DNA from: Archangium primigenium
Lineage (GTDB): Bacteria; Myxococcota; Myxococcia; Myxococcales; Myxococcaceae
Direction: 5' to 3'
Assembly (NCBI RefSeq): GCF_016904885.1
Contig: NZ_JADWYI010000001.1
Span: forward strand, 7,869,224 to 7,933,223
DNA length: 64,000 nt
Shown: positions 43,044 to 51,069 of the stretch, in pieces
Position numbering within the stretch: the first letter of the stretch is position 1
Layout of the letters: each line of letters starts with the position of its first letter
Program-made: the position numbers and the translations under genes
Notes under the pieces: generated by a model
Database searches by the model: none
The model's input: only the letters and a program-made list of their open reading frames with translations
Told to the model about the DNA's origin: nothing

Positions 43044-43532
43044 TCAGTGCTCGTGCGCGCCGCCCGGACCGTGGGCGTGGCCGTGCTCCAGCTCCTCGGC
43101 GGTGGCCTGACGCACCTCGTGCACCGTCACGTCGAAGTGCAGCGTCTTGCCGGCGAGCGGGTGGTTCAGGTCCACCACCACCGTGTCGCCCTTGAGCTCG
43201 CGGATGGTGATGGGGATGACGTCGCCGTCCGCCGTCTGCGCGGAGATGCTCAGGCCGGGCTCGAGCGGCGCGCCCGGGGGGAACATGGTGCGGGGCACTT
43301 CCTGCAGGCCCCGGGCGTCGTGCTCGCCGTAGCCCTGGGCGGGCACCACCACCACCTGCCTGGCGTCCCCCGCGGACAGGCCGGCCAGCTGGCCCTCCAG
43401 CCCCGGGACGATCTGCCCCCGTCCATGAATGTAGGCCAGGGGCTTGCCGGGGGCGCTCGAGTCGACGGTCTTCCCGTCACCGAGATGCAACCGATACTCC
43501 AACGAGACCACGCAATCCTTGGACACCTTCAT
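43044..43532 (-). CDS. slyD: FKBP-type peptidyl-prolyl isomerase, SlyD-like
   Basis: A 162-residue cytoplasmic cis-trans prolyl isomerase and chaperone. The FKBP part (YRLHLGDGKTVDSS, YIHGRGQIVPGLEGQLAGLSAGD) is interrupted by the insert-in-flap domain (about residues 70-125: YGEHDARGLQEVPRTMF, ISAQTADGDVIPITI), and LNHPLAGKTLHFDVTVHEV closes the fold. The His-rich tail (HGHAHGPGGAHEH) is suited to nickel binding, as in SlyD. ATG 43532 gives the expected MKVSKDCVVSLEYRL start; upstream in-frame sequence is not family-like. Confidence 0.9.
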   Translation of the reverse strand: MKVSKDCVVSLEYRLHLGDGKTVDSSAPGKPLAYIHGRGQIVPGLEGQLAGLSAGDARQVVVVPAQGYGEHDARGLQEVPRTMFPPGAPLEPGLSISAQTADGDVIPITIRELKGDTVVVDLNHPLAGKTLHFDVTVHEVRQATAEELEHGHAHGPGGAHEH

Positions 43533-43665
43533 GTGGGACGGCTCCCTTGACCCGACCTGGGATGTGGGGTTTCCCGGCGGTATGGGCCAGACCCGGGCCC
43601 AAAGGCAACCCCGTGCCACGAGGAAGCGCGACAAACGGACGATTCCGGCCGCGCCCGGGCCGCGC

Positions 43666-44934
43666 TCAGGCCTTCGGGGCGGACGGCTCGTCGGCCGCGG
43701 GGTCCTTCTCTCCCCGGGCCACGTAGACGGCGGCGGCCAGGTCCCCCGTCACGTTGAGCGTGGTGCGGCACATGTCCAGGAAGCGATCCACGCCCAGCAC
43801 GAGCGCCAGGCCCTCGGGGGGAATCTTGAACATGCCCAGGATCATCGCGATGACGGGGATGGAGCCCGCCGGCACGCCCGCGGTGCCGATGCCCGCCAGG
43901 ATGCAGATGAACATGATGACGATCTGGTTGGGCAGGGTCAGCGTCACGCCGAACACCTGGGCGAGGAAGAGCACGGTGACGCCCTCGAAGAGCGCGGTGC
44001 CGTTCTGGTTCATGGCCGAGCCGGCGGTGAGCACGAAGCGCGAGACGTTGCGCGGCAGCTTGAGGTTCTCCTCGGCCACCTTGAGCGCGGTGGGCAGGGT
44101 GCCGCTGGAGGACGCGGTGGAGAAGGCGGTGACGATGGCCAGGCGGCAGTCGCGGAAGAAGGCGATGGGGTTGCGCCCGCCGAGAAAGCGCACGGACAGC
44201 GAGTATACGCCGAACATGTGCAGCGCGAGCGCCAGCAGCACCACGCCCACGTAGGCCGCCACCTGCATGAGGATGCCGAAGCCCAGGCGCGCCGTCATGG
44301 TGAAGAGCAGCGCGGCCACGCCCACCGGCGCCAGGCGCAGCACGGCGTCGATGAGCGTCATCATCACGTCGTAGAGCCCCTGGATGGCGCCCTTGAGGGC
44401 CCGCGCCCCCTCGGTGTCCGTCACCGCCAGGGCCACGCCGAAGAAGAGCGCGAAGACGATGAGGGCGATCATGTCCCCATCCGCCGCCGCCTTGACGGGG
44501 TTGTTGGGCACCATGGCGGTGATGAGCGCGGGCACCGAGGTGTCGCTCGGCGCGGGGGCCGCCTTCACCGCCGTGCCCTGCTGGATGAGGGCGCGCGCCT
44601 CGTCACTCAGGCCCTTGCCCGGCTGGAACACGTTGACCGCCACCAGGCCGATGAGCACCGCGATGGAGGACACCACCACCGTGTAGCCCAGCGTGCGCAG
44701 GCCCAGCCGCCCCAGCTGCTTCAAGTCCAGCTCGCACACGCCCATGACGAGCGCGGCGAAGAGCAGCGGCACCACCAACATCAGCAGCATCCGCAGGAAG
44801 AGCGTGCCCACGAGCGACGTGATGTTCGTCACCACCCACTCAAGCCAGGGCGCGCCGTGCGCGACGAGGTTGGCGAGGATGCCCGCGCCCGTGCCGATGA
44901 CGATGCCCAGGAGCATCTTCTGGTGCTGCTTCAT
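43666..44934 (-). CDS. Dicarboxylate/amino-acid:cation symporter (DAACS family)
   Basis: A 422-residue transporter of the GltP/DctA/GltPh family importing glutamate, aspartate or C4-dicarboxylates with protons or sodium. Eight membrane helices and two re-entrant hairpins are expected. Visible landmarks are the serine-rich hairpin FSTASSSGTLPTAL, the NMNGT-equivalent AMNQNGTALFEG and the second hairpin GIGTAGVPAGSIPV, which form the substrate and cation sites. MKQHQKMLLGIVIGTGAGI starts at 44934. It appears monocistronic. Confidence 0.9.
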   Translation of the reverse strand: MKQHQKMLLGIVIGTGAGILANLVAHGAPWLEWVVTNITSLVGTLFLRMLLMLVVPLLFAALVMGVCELDLKQLGRLGLRTLGYTVVVSSIAVLIGLVAVNVFQPGKGLSDEARALIQQGTAVKAAPAPSDTSVPALITAMVPNNPVKAAADGDMIALIVFALFFGVALAVTDTEGARALKGAIQGLYDVMMTLIDAVLRLAPVGVAALLFTMTARLGFGILMQVAAYVGVVLLALALHMFGVYSLSVRFLGGRNPIAFFRDCRLAIVTAFSTASSSGTLPTALKVAEENLKLPRNVSRFVLTAGSAMNQNGTALFEGVTVLFLAQVFGVTLTLPNQIVIMFICILAGIGTAGVPAGSIPVIAMILGMFKIPPEGLALVLGVDRFLDMCRTTLNVTGDLAAAVYVARGEKDPAADEPSAPKA

Positions 44935-44978
44935 CTGGAATCCTCACCGCGTGTGGGGGGGTTGAAAGGGCGCGCAGC

Positions 44979-45746
44979 CTACCGGTTCGCCGGGGCGCCC
45001 GTCTCGCGCAGTCGTCCGGCGACGCGCTCGGCCCACTCGGGCTCCACCTCCAGGCACGCCGCCTTGCGGCCCAGCCGCACCGCCGCCGCCGGCATGGAGC
45101 CGCTGCCCGCGAAGGGGTCCAACACCCAGTCCCCCGGCCGGCTCCAGGTGCGCACGAGCGGCTCCAGCACCGAGAAGGGCTTGTGGTGGGGGTGGTTGCC
45201 CCAGCGCGCCGCCTCGCTGTCGTCGTCGTAGCCGCCCACCACCGCCCAGGTCGTGGGTGGGTCCTCCAGCCGGGGCTCGGGCGCGGGCGTGCGCGCGAGC
45301 ACCAGCGCCACCTCGTAGACGCGCAGCATCTGCTCGTTGGCGTTCTTGTCCGTGGTGCGCTTGCCCCAGACGTACTCGCCCCGCAGGTGCTCGAAGCCCA
45401 GCGCGCGCGCCGTGGCGAGGATGGGCTCCTTGCCCAGGAGGTTCGTCCAGATGGCCAGGGGGGCGTCCGGCGTCAGGTGCGCCACCGCCCGCGTCATCCA
45501 CGCCTCGGTGAAGGTCCGGTAGTCGCGCACCGTCTCGAAGCGCACGATGGGGTTGCGGTCGATCTTCTTGTGCTCGCGGGGGTCGCGCAGGTCGCCCCCC
45601 TTGCGGCGGCGCGTGAGCAGGCAGTAGGGCGGATCCGTGTGCAGGAAGGCCGCCCGGGTCTCGCCCAGGACGTGGCGGTAGCCGCCGGGCTCGCGCGCAT
45701 CGGCCCGCACGCAGCGGAAGGACTCGCTCTCGGGGTGGGGATTCAT
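44979..45746 (-). CDS. Orphan DNA methyltransferase (N6-adenine/N4-cytosine type)
   Basis: A 255-residue S-adenosylmethionine-dependent DNA methyltransferase. The catalytic motif IV, DPPY, is at 38-41, and the cofactor motif DPFAGSGSM lies near residue 212. This order (catalytic motif first) defines the beta class. It is compact, with a short recognition region between the motifs (WGKRTTDKNANEQMLRVYEVAL). No restriction endonuclease gene is adjacent, so it may have an epigenetic rather than a restriction role. G+C content matches the surrounding core genes. Target sequence unknown. Confidence 0.82.
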   Translation of the reverse strand: MNPHPESESFRCVRADAREPGGYRHVLGETRAAFLHTDPPYCLLTRRRKGGDLRDPREHKKIDRNPIVRFETVRDYRTFTEAWMTRAVAHLTPDAPLAIWTNLLGKEPILATARALGFEHLRGEYVWGKRTTDKNANEQMLRVYEVALVLARTPAPEPRLEDPPTTWAVVGGYDDDSEAARWGNHPHHKPFSVLEPLVRTWSRPGDWVLDPFAGSGSMPAAAVRLGRKAACLEVEPEWAERVAGRLRETGAPANR

Positions 45747-45806
45747 CCGGCGCGCACCCTACCCCAGCCGCCCCGCTTCACCACCCCCGGGCCGTGAAGA
45801 CACCGG

Positions 45807-46976
45807 CTAGCGCTTGCGCCGCGCCGGGGCCGCCCGGCCCCACCGCCCCTGGAGCCGGGCCTCGGAGGCGAGCGCCTCGTCCCACGAGGGCCCGTCCGGC
45901 AGCAGCCGCGGGGCATGCTCGAGCAGGAGCCGCTCCAGGGCCCGCTCCTCGCACAGGCGCCGGAACTCGTGCGCGTCCAGGCCCTGCTCGGCCCACCAGG
46001 CCTCGCGCCCCTCGGGGGCCACGCCCAGCCCACGCCAGACGTCCGCCTCGGCCCGGGCCACCTCCTCCGGCGTGGGCGACAGGCCCAGGGAGCGCGCCCA
46101 CCCCGCGAGCAGCGCCCGGCGCAGGCCCGCCTCCGCCAGGGCCGCCGCGTCCGGCGCGGCGCGCAGCTCCTCCAGCACGTCCTCGGTGGAGCGCAGCGCG
46201 TCCTCCGTGCCGCACAGGCCCTCCACCAGCCGGCGGCGGCGGACATAGGAGGACGGCGGGGCGCGGGGCCTGTCCGGCGGCGGCGCGGGGCGGGCCCCCG
46301 AGGCGATGAACGCCGCGGCGGCCTGGAGGCAGGCCTTGGCGTCCTCGCGCTTCAAGTCCACGAGGCCCGGCGCCGTCCACGTGGCCCACTTGGCCCGGGT
46401 GTCCGGGCTCCACGCCGGGCCCAGGGCCTTGAGCAGCCGGGGCCAGGTGCGGTCCTGGTAGAAGGCCGCGAGGGCCGCGTCCACCAGCGCCTGGGCCTCC
46501 TCGGGCGAGAGCACGCCCTCCTCCCGGGCCCGGCGCGCCGCGTGGCGCACGTTGACCAGCGGCACCGTGAGCCCCCGGAAGCCGTGCTCGGCGTCCGCGT
46601 GCAGGAGCGCCACCTCCGCGTCGTCCACCAGTTCGCCCCGCTGGTAGGCCTCGAAGATGGCGCCCACGCCCACCATGCCGTGGCCGGACAGCTCCGCCGC
46701 GCGCAGGGCCCCCATGCTGCCGCCGCCGAACACCGCCACGCCCGCGTCCAGCGCGGCCAGCACCTCGTGGTGCCACACGGAGGGCTGCGCCTCGAAGACG
46801 CCGTCCACCAGGGCGATGGCGCGCGGCCGCAAGGACAGGGCCCGCCAGAGGTCTCCCTGGCCCGCGGGCGGCAGCACCCGGCAGGGCACGAGCGCCTCGG
46901 CCTCCGCTTCCGGCAGCGAGGGACCGAGGAAGACGATGAGGTCCTCCGGACGCACGGGAGCGGGAGGCCGTTTCAC
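45807..46976 (-). CDS. TfuA-domain protein, partner of YcaO
   Basis: A 389-residue protein. The N-terminal ~200 residues are a TfuA domain: IVFLGPSLPEAEAEAL, VDGVFEAQPSVWHHEVLAALDAG, FGGGSMGALRAAELSGHGMVGVG and FEAYQRGELVDDAEVALLH. The C-terminal half is helical and Arg/Ala/Glu-rich (STEDVLEELRAAPDAA, SLGLSPTPEEVARAEADVW) and has no named family. TfuA proteins help YcaO enzymes exchange backbone oxygen for sulphur, forming thioamides. The GTG start at 46976 overlaps the YcaO stop codon (GTGA), so the pair is translationally coupled. Confidence 0.85.
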   Translation of the reverse strand: MKRPPAPVRPEDLIVFLGPSLPEAEAEALVPCRVLPPAGQGDLWRALSLRPRAIALVDGVFEAQPSVWHHEVLAALDAGVAVFGGGSMGALRAAELSGHGMVGVGAIFEAYQRGELVDDAEVALLHADAEHGFRGLTVPLVNVRHAARRAREEGVLSPEEAQALVDAALAAFYQDRTWPRLLKALGPAWSPDTRAKWATWTAPGLVDLKREDAKACLQAAAAFIASGARPAPPPDRPRAPPSSYVRRRRLVEGLCGTEDALRSTEDVLEELRAAPDAAALAEAGLRRALLAGWARSLGLSPTPEEVARAEADVWRGLGVAPEGREAWWAEQGLDAHEFRRLCEERALERLLLEHAPRLLPDGPSWDEALASEARLQGRWGRAAPARRKR

Positions 46977-48142
46977 AGCAACTCCGAGACACGCAGGCCC
47001 GGCACCACCACACGCACCACGTGGAGTCCGGGGAGGGGGGCGCGCAAATCGACGGCGGCGGCCCGCGCGAAGCCCGCCGCCGCCAGCAGGCGCAGCACCT
47101 CGCGCACCGCGTCCTCGGGCGAGCCCAGGGCCGTGGGGACGGGCTCGGGCAGGGCGGACACGTCCCGGCGCGCCCGGGTCCCGGCGCACGCGGCGGCCAG
47201 GGCCTCCAGGGCCTCGGTGTCGCCGGCCTCCACGTCCTCGCGCGCGCCGTGGATGTCGGTGAGGCGTGACTGCGCCGCCTCCAGCAAGGCCCCGAGCAGC
47301 GCCTGCTCCCGCGTCAGCGCGCACGCGTAGCCCGCCGCCAGGGGCACGGGCCCCCGCTCCCGGTCCACCAGCATCGCCCCCCCCACCGGCAGACCCACCG
47401 CGCCCACCGTCTTGCCGTCCGGCGAGAGATCGAAGAGGTACACGTCGAAGCCCCGCGTCCCCAGGCTCCGGGCGAGCGCGGCCACGCGGGGGGCACCGGC
47501 CTCCAGGCCCTCGGGGCGCAGCAGGCGGGAGCGCAGCACGGACTCCGTCCAGCCCTCCGGCAACAGGCGCGCGAGCTGATCCCGCTCGGTGGCCTCCAGC
47601 AGCGCGTGCAACAGCGCCCGGGTGCGCTCCGGGTGCGCGCCCGAGCCATTGCTCGTCCACTGCACGCACACCGGACCGAGCGCGGGCGCGCCCGTGGGCG
47701 GGCAATACACCCCCTGGGCGGGCACGAGCACGGGCTGGCCCGTGTGCAGCTCGGTGGCCTCGCGCCAGGCACAGCGCACCCGGGGACTCCACAGCCGCCC
47801 GGCGACCACCCCGCCCCGGGTGCCCAGCGCCTCGGCGCCCCAGGCGGCCTCGCCCCGGGCCGTCCACCCCTCCAGGCTGCCCCAGCGCAACTGCTCGGCG
47901 GGGACGTTCTCCGCGCCCCACAACTCCGCCGTCTCCAGCAGGGCGCCCGCCGAGGCCGACGCGAAGTCCAGCCCCTTGCCGTTGCACACCTGGAGCACGT
48001 ACCCGCCCGGCCGCACCGCGACGGCCACCTCCACGCCCGCCCGGTCCAACCCCGTCACCCGGGCCACGCGGGAGACGCCCAGCGCCGGGGCGAGCCGCGC
48101 GAGGAAGTCAGGCGTCAGGGGCGGCGCGGGCGGCAGGGACAC
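46973..48142 (-). CDS. YcaO-family ATP-dependent cyclodehydratase/thioamidase
   Basis: A 389-residue YcaO protein that activates peptide backbone amides with ATP. YcaO landmarks are NGKGLDFASASAGALLETAE (about 54-73), SNGSGAHPERTRALLHALLEATERD with the ATP/Mg-binding acidic residues, and EAAQSRLTDIHGAREDV. The C-terminus ends PGLRVSELL and lacks the Pro-rich PxPxP tail of azoline-forming RiPP cyclases. With TfuA next to it, thioamide formation is the best guess. No precursor peptide gene is evident between 45747 and 48769, so the substrate may be a distant peptide or a cellular protein. The start is a GTG at 48142. Confidence 0.87.
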   Translation of the reverse strand: MSLPPAPPLTPDFLARLAPALGVSRVARVTGLDRAGVEVAVAVRPGGYVLQVCNGKGLDFASASAGALLETAELWGAENVPAEQLRWGSLEGWTARGEAAWGAEALGTRGGVVAGRLWSPRVRCAWREATELHTGQPVLVPAQGVYCPPTGAPALGPVCVQWTSNGSGAHPERTRALLHALLEATERDQLARLLPEGWTESVLRSRLLRPEGLEAGAPRVAALARSLGTRGFDVYLFDLSPDGKTVGAVGLPVGGAMLVDRERGPVPLAAGYACALTREQALLGALLEAAQSRLTDIHGAREDVEAGDTEALEALAAACAGTRARRDVSALPEPVPTALGSPEDAVREVLRLLAAAGFARAAAVDLRAPLPGLHVVRVVVPGLRVSELL

Positions 48143-48187
48143 GGGGGCACTCGAGGGCGGGCGGGAGCGGCGGCGCAGGATGCCGAG

Positions 48188-48769
48188 TCAGGCCGTCCAG
48201 GTGCAAGCGTACTCGCAGGCGCCGTGGCCCCGGGCGCGGCATTTCGTGTGGGTGATGCGCACGTCGCGGCCCCCGCTCAGCTCGATGGCGCGCTGGTACC
48301 ACCCGATGATGGTGAGGCAGTCCGCCTCGGTGACGTTCTCCGCGCCCACGGTGCGCAGCAGCGCCGAGCGCTCCCCGGTCTTCTCGTACGAGCGCGCGCC
48401 CACCGCGTAGTACAGCCGGTAGATCTCCGGCGCGTGGCTGAGCAGGAAGTGGGGGTCGCCCTTGCGGATGAAGACGTGGTGGGGACCGGTGAGGTTCTCC
48501 TCGGCGGAGGCGCGGCCCATGTCGATGAAGGCCTTGTTGCGGTCCCGGGGGGACAGCGCCTCCGCGATGGCCGCGTCCAACCGGAGGTTCAAGTCCAGGG
48601 GATACCAGCCGATGGGCATGATGACGCCACTGAGGACCTTGCGATCCTCGGGGGACAACTTCTGAAGCACCTCTTGCAGGCGGCCCGGCGCGCTCTGCCT
48701 CATCAAGAGGTTGAGGCGGGCGATCAGGACACTGCCCTTGATGCGGCCGGCCCCCCCAGTGATTGCCAT
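48188..48769 (-). CDS. DUF2378 / V4R-like myxobacterial family protein
   Basis: A 193-residue soluble protein of a family expanded in myxobacteria (DUF2378, TIGR02265-like). It shows the typical core GRIKGSVLIARLNLLMRQ, IMPIGWYPLDLNLRLDAAIA and RASAEENLTGPHHVFIRKGDPHFLLSH, and ends RARGHGACEYACTW, like the small-molecule-binding V4R fold. Functions are unknown but signalling or ligand sensing is suspected. ATG 48769 (MAITGGAG) is preferred to an earlier Met with an unlikely Cys/His leader. It lies 45 bp upstream of YcaO on the same strand and may be cotranscribed. Confidence 0.75.
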   Translation of the reverse strand: MAITGGAGRIKGSVLIARLNLLMRQSAPGRLQEVLQKLSPEDRKVLSGVIMPIGWYPLDLNLRLDAAIAEALSPRDRNKAFIDMGRASAEENLTGPHHVFIRKGDPHFLLSHAPEIYRLYYAVGARSYEKTGERSALLRTVGAENVTEADCLTIIGWYQRAIELSGGRDVRITHTKCRARGHGACEYACTWTA

Positions 48770-48844
48770 GGTGTGAAGTCCTCGGTGAGGCCCGGCATTG
48801 TGACAGCCCGACTGAGGACACGGCAATACAAGGAATCGCGGGAA

Positions 48845-49189
48845 TCAGCGAGCGCCTGGTTCCCGCGGATGGTTCTCCAAGTTGTCGCCGAACACCCGGG
48901 GTCCACGCATCTCCGCGGCCAGCAACACCACGGTCTCCGCCGCCGGATCGGCGCGGGGATTCATGCGCGCGAAGGACTCACGCAGTTCGTTCCGCAACGA
49001 CCGGAACTCCATGCGCATCTCCTCGCGGAAGGCGACCACCTCGGCCCACAGCCGCTCCATCCGTTCCTCATGCGTGTCCATGCGCGTTTCCATCGCATCC
49101 ATGCGCGCGTCCTGCCCGTCCGCTCGTCCCCCCAGCGCCTGCACCGCCTTCAGGATCTGGATGCCCATGTCCTCGCTGATTCCCGCCAT
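48845..49189 (-). CDS. Coiled-coil hypothetical protein
   Basis: A 114-residue protein dominated by a coiled coil (DARMDAMETRMDTHEERMERLWAEVVAFREEMRMEF) with heptads of Met/Leu and Arg/Glu, and a Pro-rich tail. No membrane segment or catalytic motif. A start 21 bp earlier (GTG) is possible, but ATG 49189 (MAGISEDMGIQILKAV) seems better. Similar short coiled-coil proteins are common in myxobacterial genomes and are uncharacterised. Confidence 0.65.
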   Translation of the reverse strand: MAGISEDMGIQILKAVQALGGRADGQDARMDAMETRMDTHEERMERLWAEVVAFREEMRMEFRSLRNELRESFARMNPRADPAAETVVLLAAEMRGPRVFGDNLENHPREPGAR

Positions 49190-49388
49190 GACGTGTTCCT
49201 CCTCGCCCACCCAGGACCGTCCCCGGGGCGCTCGCCTGCCCGCCCTCCAGCGGGCAACGAACGACGAGGAAGATACGCCCGCTCTGGTGACCTTTCAAGT
49301 TGGGTATCGCGAGTGACCCATGAAGGAAGGTGGGCACCTGGACGAAAAGCCCTTTTAACTTCCCACCGACCCGGGTGTTCCTCGGGGT

Positions 49389-50000
49389 GTGAAGGCCCTG
49401 GACACCACCCTCCGGCGGACGGACGCGCGGGCGGAGCCCGACGACGAGGCCCTGTGCCGCGCCTTCCTGGCGGGGGACGAGGAGGCGTTCGGGGTGCTCG
49501 TCGCCCGGCACCGGGTGCTCGTGTTGTCGCTGGTGCGGCGCTACGCCACCTCGCCCGAGGACGCGGCGGACCTCGCCCAGCAGGCGTTCCTCCGGGCCCT
49601 GGAGGCCTCGCGCCGGGTCTTCTCCCGCTGGAGCCTCGCGGGCCCCATGCCCTTTCGGGCGTGGCTCATCCGCATCGCGCTCAACCTGGGGAAGAACCAT
49701 GCCCGCCAGGGCCGGCGCTGGCTCAGGGCCGTGGAGACGCCGGAGCCCGAGTCCCCGGACGAGTCCGCGCACGAGTCCCTGGAGCGCGCCGAGCGCGAGC
49801 GGCAGGTGCGCGCGGCGGTGCTCACCCTGCCCCGCCGCCAGCGCGAGGTGCTCACCCTGCGGGTGGACGCGGGCCTGGCCTTCAAGGACATCGCCGAGTC
49901 GCTCGGCATCACCGAGACCAATGCGAAGGTGAACTTCCATCACGCCGTGAAGCGCCTCCGGGCGCGGGTGGCCGAAGCGCCCGAGGAGGAGCGCCCATGA
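49389..50000 (+). CDS. ECF-type RNA polymerase sigma factor
   Basis: A 203-residue extracytoplasmic-function sigma factor. Region 2 is CRAFLAGDEEAFGVLVARHRVLVLSLVRRYATSPEDAADLAQQAFLRAL; region 4 is LPRRQREVLTLRVDAGLAFKDIAESLGITETNAKVNFHHAVKRLR, with the helix-turn-helix that contacts the -35 element. The GTG at 49389 is a tentative start. Its stop overlaps the next gene (ATGA), which encodes a zinc-finger anti-sigma factor, and a periplasmic LTXXQ-like protein is third. The arrangement implies control by an envelope signal. Confidence 0.9.
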   Translation: MKALDTTLRRTDARAEPDDEALCRAFLAGDEEAFGVLVARHRVLVLSLVRRYATSPEDAADLAQQAFLRALEASRRVFSRWSLAGPMPFRAWLIRIALNLGKNHARQGRRWLRAVETPEPESPDESAHESLERAERERQVRAAVLTLPRRQREVLTLRVDAGLAFKDIAESLGITETNAKVNFHHAVKRLRARVAEAPEEERP

Positions 50001-50545
50001 AGGCGAGCCATGAGTCCGAAGAGACGTTGAGCCTGTGGGCCGCGGACGCCCTCGAGCCGTCCGACGAGGCCCGGGTGCGTGCGCACGTGGAGGCCTGCGA
50101 GGCCTGCCGCCGCGAGGTGGACGCCCAGCGCGAGGTGCTCGGGCTGGCCGCGCTGCCGCCGCCGTCCGTCCGGGAGCAGGCCGTGCTGGAGGCCTTGCCC
50201 CGCACCACCGTGGGCGTCTGGCGGCGCACCCAGGTCCGTCAGGCCGCGCGCATGCGGACCACGGGCGGGCTGCTCGCCGTGGCCGCCGCCGCCCTGCTGA
50301 TGATCGGCCCCATGACCCGGACGTCCACTGTCTCCCCGCCCCGCGCCACCACGCCCGTGGGCTCCGCCACGGCCCCGGCCGACGAGGAGATCCTGACGCT
50401 GGAGCAGTGGGCCCTGGCGGACCCCTTGTCCGACGCGCTCGATGACTGGGACACGGGGCTCGACACATCCGACGACGGCGTCGACGCGTGGGACGTCGAG
50501 CCCGAGGACTTCCTCTCTCCCGCCCCGTTTGGAGACACCCCATGA
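49997..50545 (+). CDS. Anti-sigma factor with zf-HC2 domain
   Basis: A 182-residue single-pass membrane protein. The N-terminal anti-sigma zinc-binding domain contains the HVEACEACRREV motif (HxxxCxxC), which binds zinc and the sigma factor. A membrane helix (GGLLAVAAAALLMIGP) follows near residue 90. The periplasmic tail is acidic (DEEILTLEQWALADP, DDWDTGLDTSDDGVDAWD). It overlaps the sigma gene by 4 nt and the next gene by 4 nt (ATGA both times), giving strict coupling across three genes. Confidence 0.85.
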   Translation: MKASHESEETLSLWAADALEPSDEARVRAHVEACEACRREVDAQREVLGLAALPPPSVREQAVLEALPRTTVGVWRRTQVRQAARMRTTGGLLAVAAAALLMIGPMTRTSTVSPPRATTPVGSATAPADEEILTLEQWALADPLSDALDDWDTGLDTSDDGVDAWDVEPEDFLSPAPFGDTP

Positions 50546-50997
50546 AGACCCACCCTTGGCTCGTCCTCGCCCTCACCCTGCTGCCCGTGGCGGCCCCCCA
50601 CGCCGCCGAGCCGGACGGCGCCGAGCGCGCGCAGAAGCAGGCGCGCATGAAGCGCGTGCTGTCGCTCGCGGAGGACCTCGAGCTGAACGAGGCCCAGGCC
50701 CTGAAGATGGCCGAGACGATGCGCCAGTTCGACGAGCGCCGCCTGCCCTTGCTGCGGCAGGTGCACGCCTCCGCGCAGGTGCTGCGGCGGGCCGCCAAGG
50801 GCGACGCCTCGCTCCAGGCGCAGGTGGATCAGGCCGTCCAGCAGGTGTTCGACGCCCGCGCCCAGCTCACCGCCCTGGAGCGCGAGCTGTACCAGACCCT
50901 CGCCCGGGAGCTGCCGCCCCAGAAGCGCGCCCAGCTCGCCATCTTCCTGGCCCGCAACGACGGCAAGATGAAGTGGCGCAAGGGCGACCGGGACTAG
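50542..50997 (+). CDS. Periplasmic LTXXQ/Spy-CpxP-like protein
   Basis: A 151-residue exported helical protein. A cleavable signal (LVLALTLLPVAAPHAA) is followed by a long charged helical region: MKRVLSLAEDLELNEAQALKMAETMRQFDERR, then RAQLTALERELYQTLARELPPQKRAQLAIFL. The paired pattern of Leu-x-x-x-Gln resembles the LTXXQ motif of Spy/CpxP/CnrX-type periplasmic chaperone-sensors. As third gene of the ECF operon it probably reports envelope or metal stress to the anti-sigma factor (inference). Translation is coupled to the gene upstream by an ATGA overlap. Confidence 0.75.
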   Translation: MKTHPWLVLALTLLPVAAPHAAEPDGAERAQKQARMKRVLSLAEDLELNEAQALKMAETMRQFDERRLPLLRQVHASAQVLRRAAKGDASLQAQVDQAVQQVFDARAQLTALERELYQTLARELPPQKRAQLAIFLARNDGKMKWRKGDRD

Positions 50998-51069
50998 GGC
51001 TCCCTCCCCAAGCAGGCGGCCGGACACACCGGACCGCTCGCGGCGCTGCGCGGCCGACGCCTGGCCGCT

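Noticed and set aside
50998-51069. GC-rich hairpin after the ECF operon
   Set aside because: The stem is imperfect and no T-run follows; indistinguishable from background in such G+C-rich DNA.
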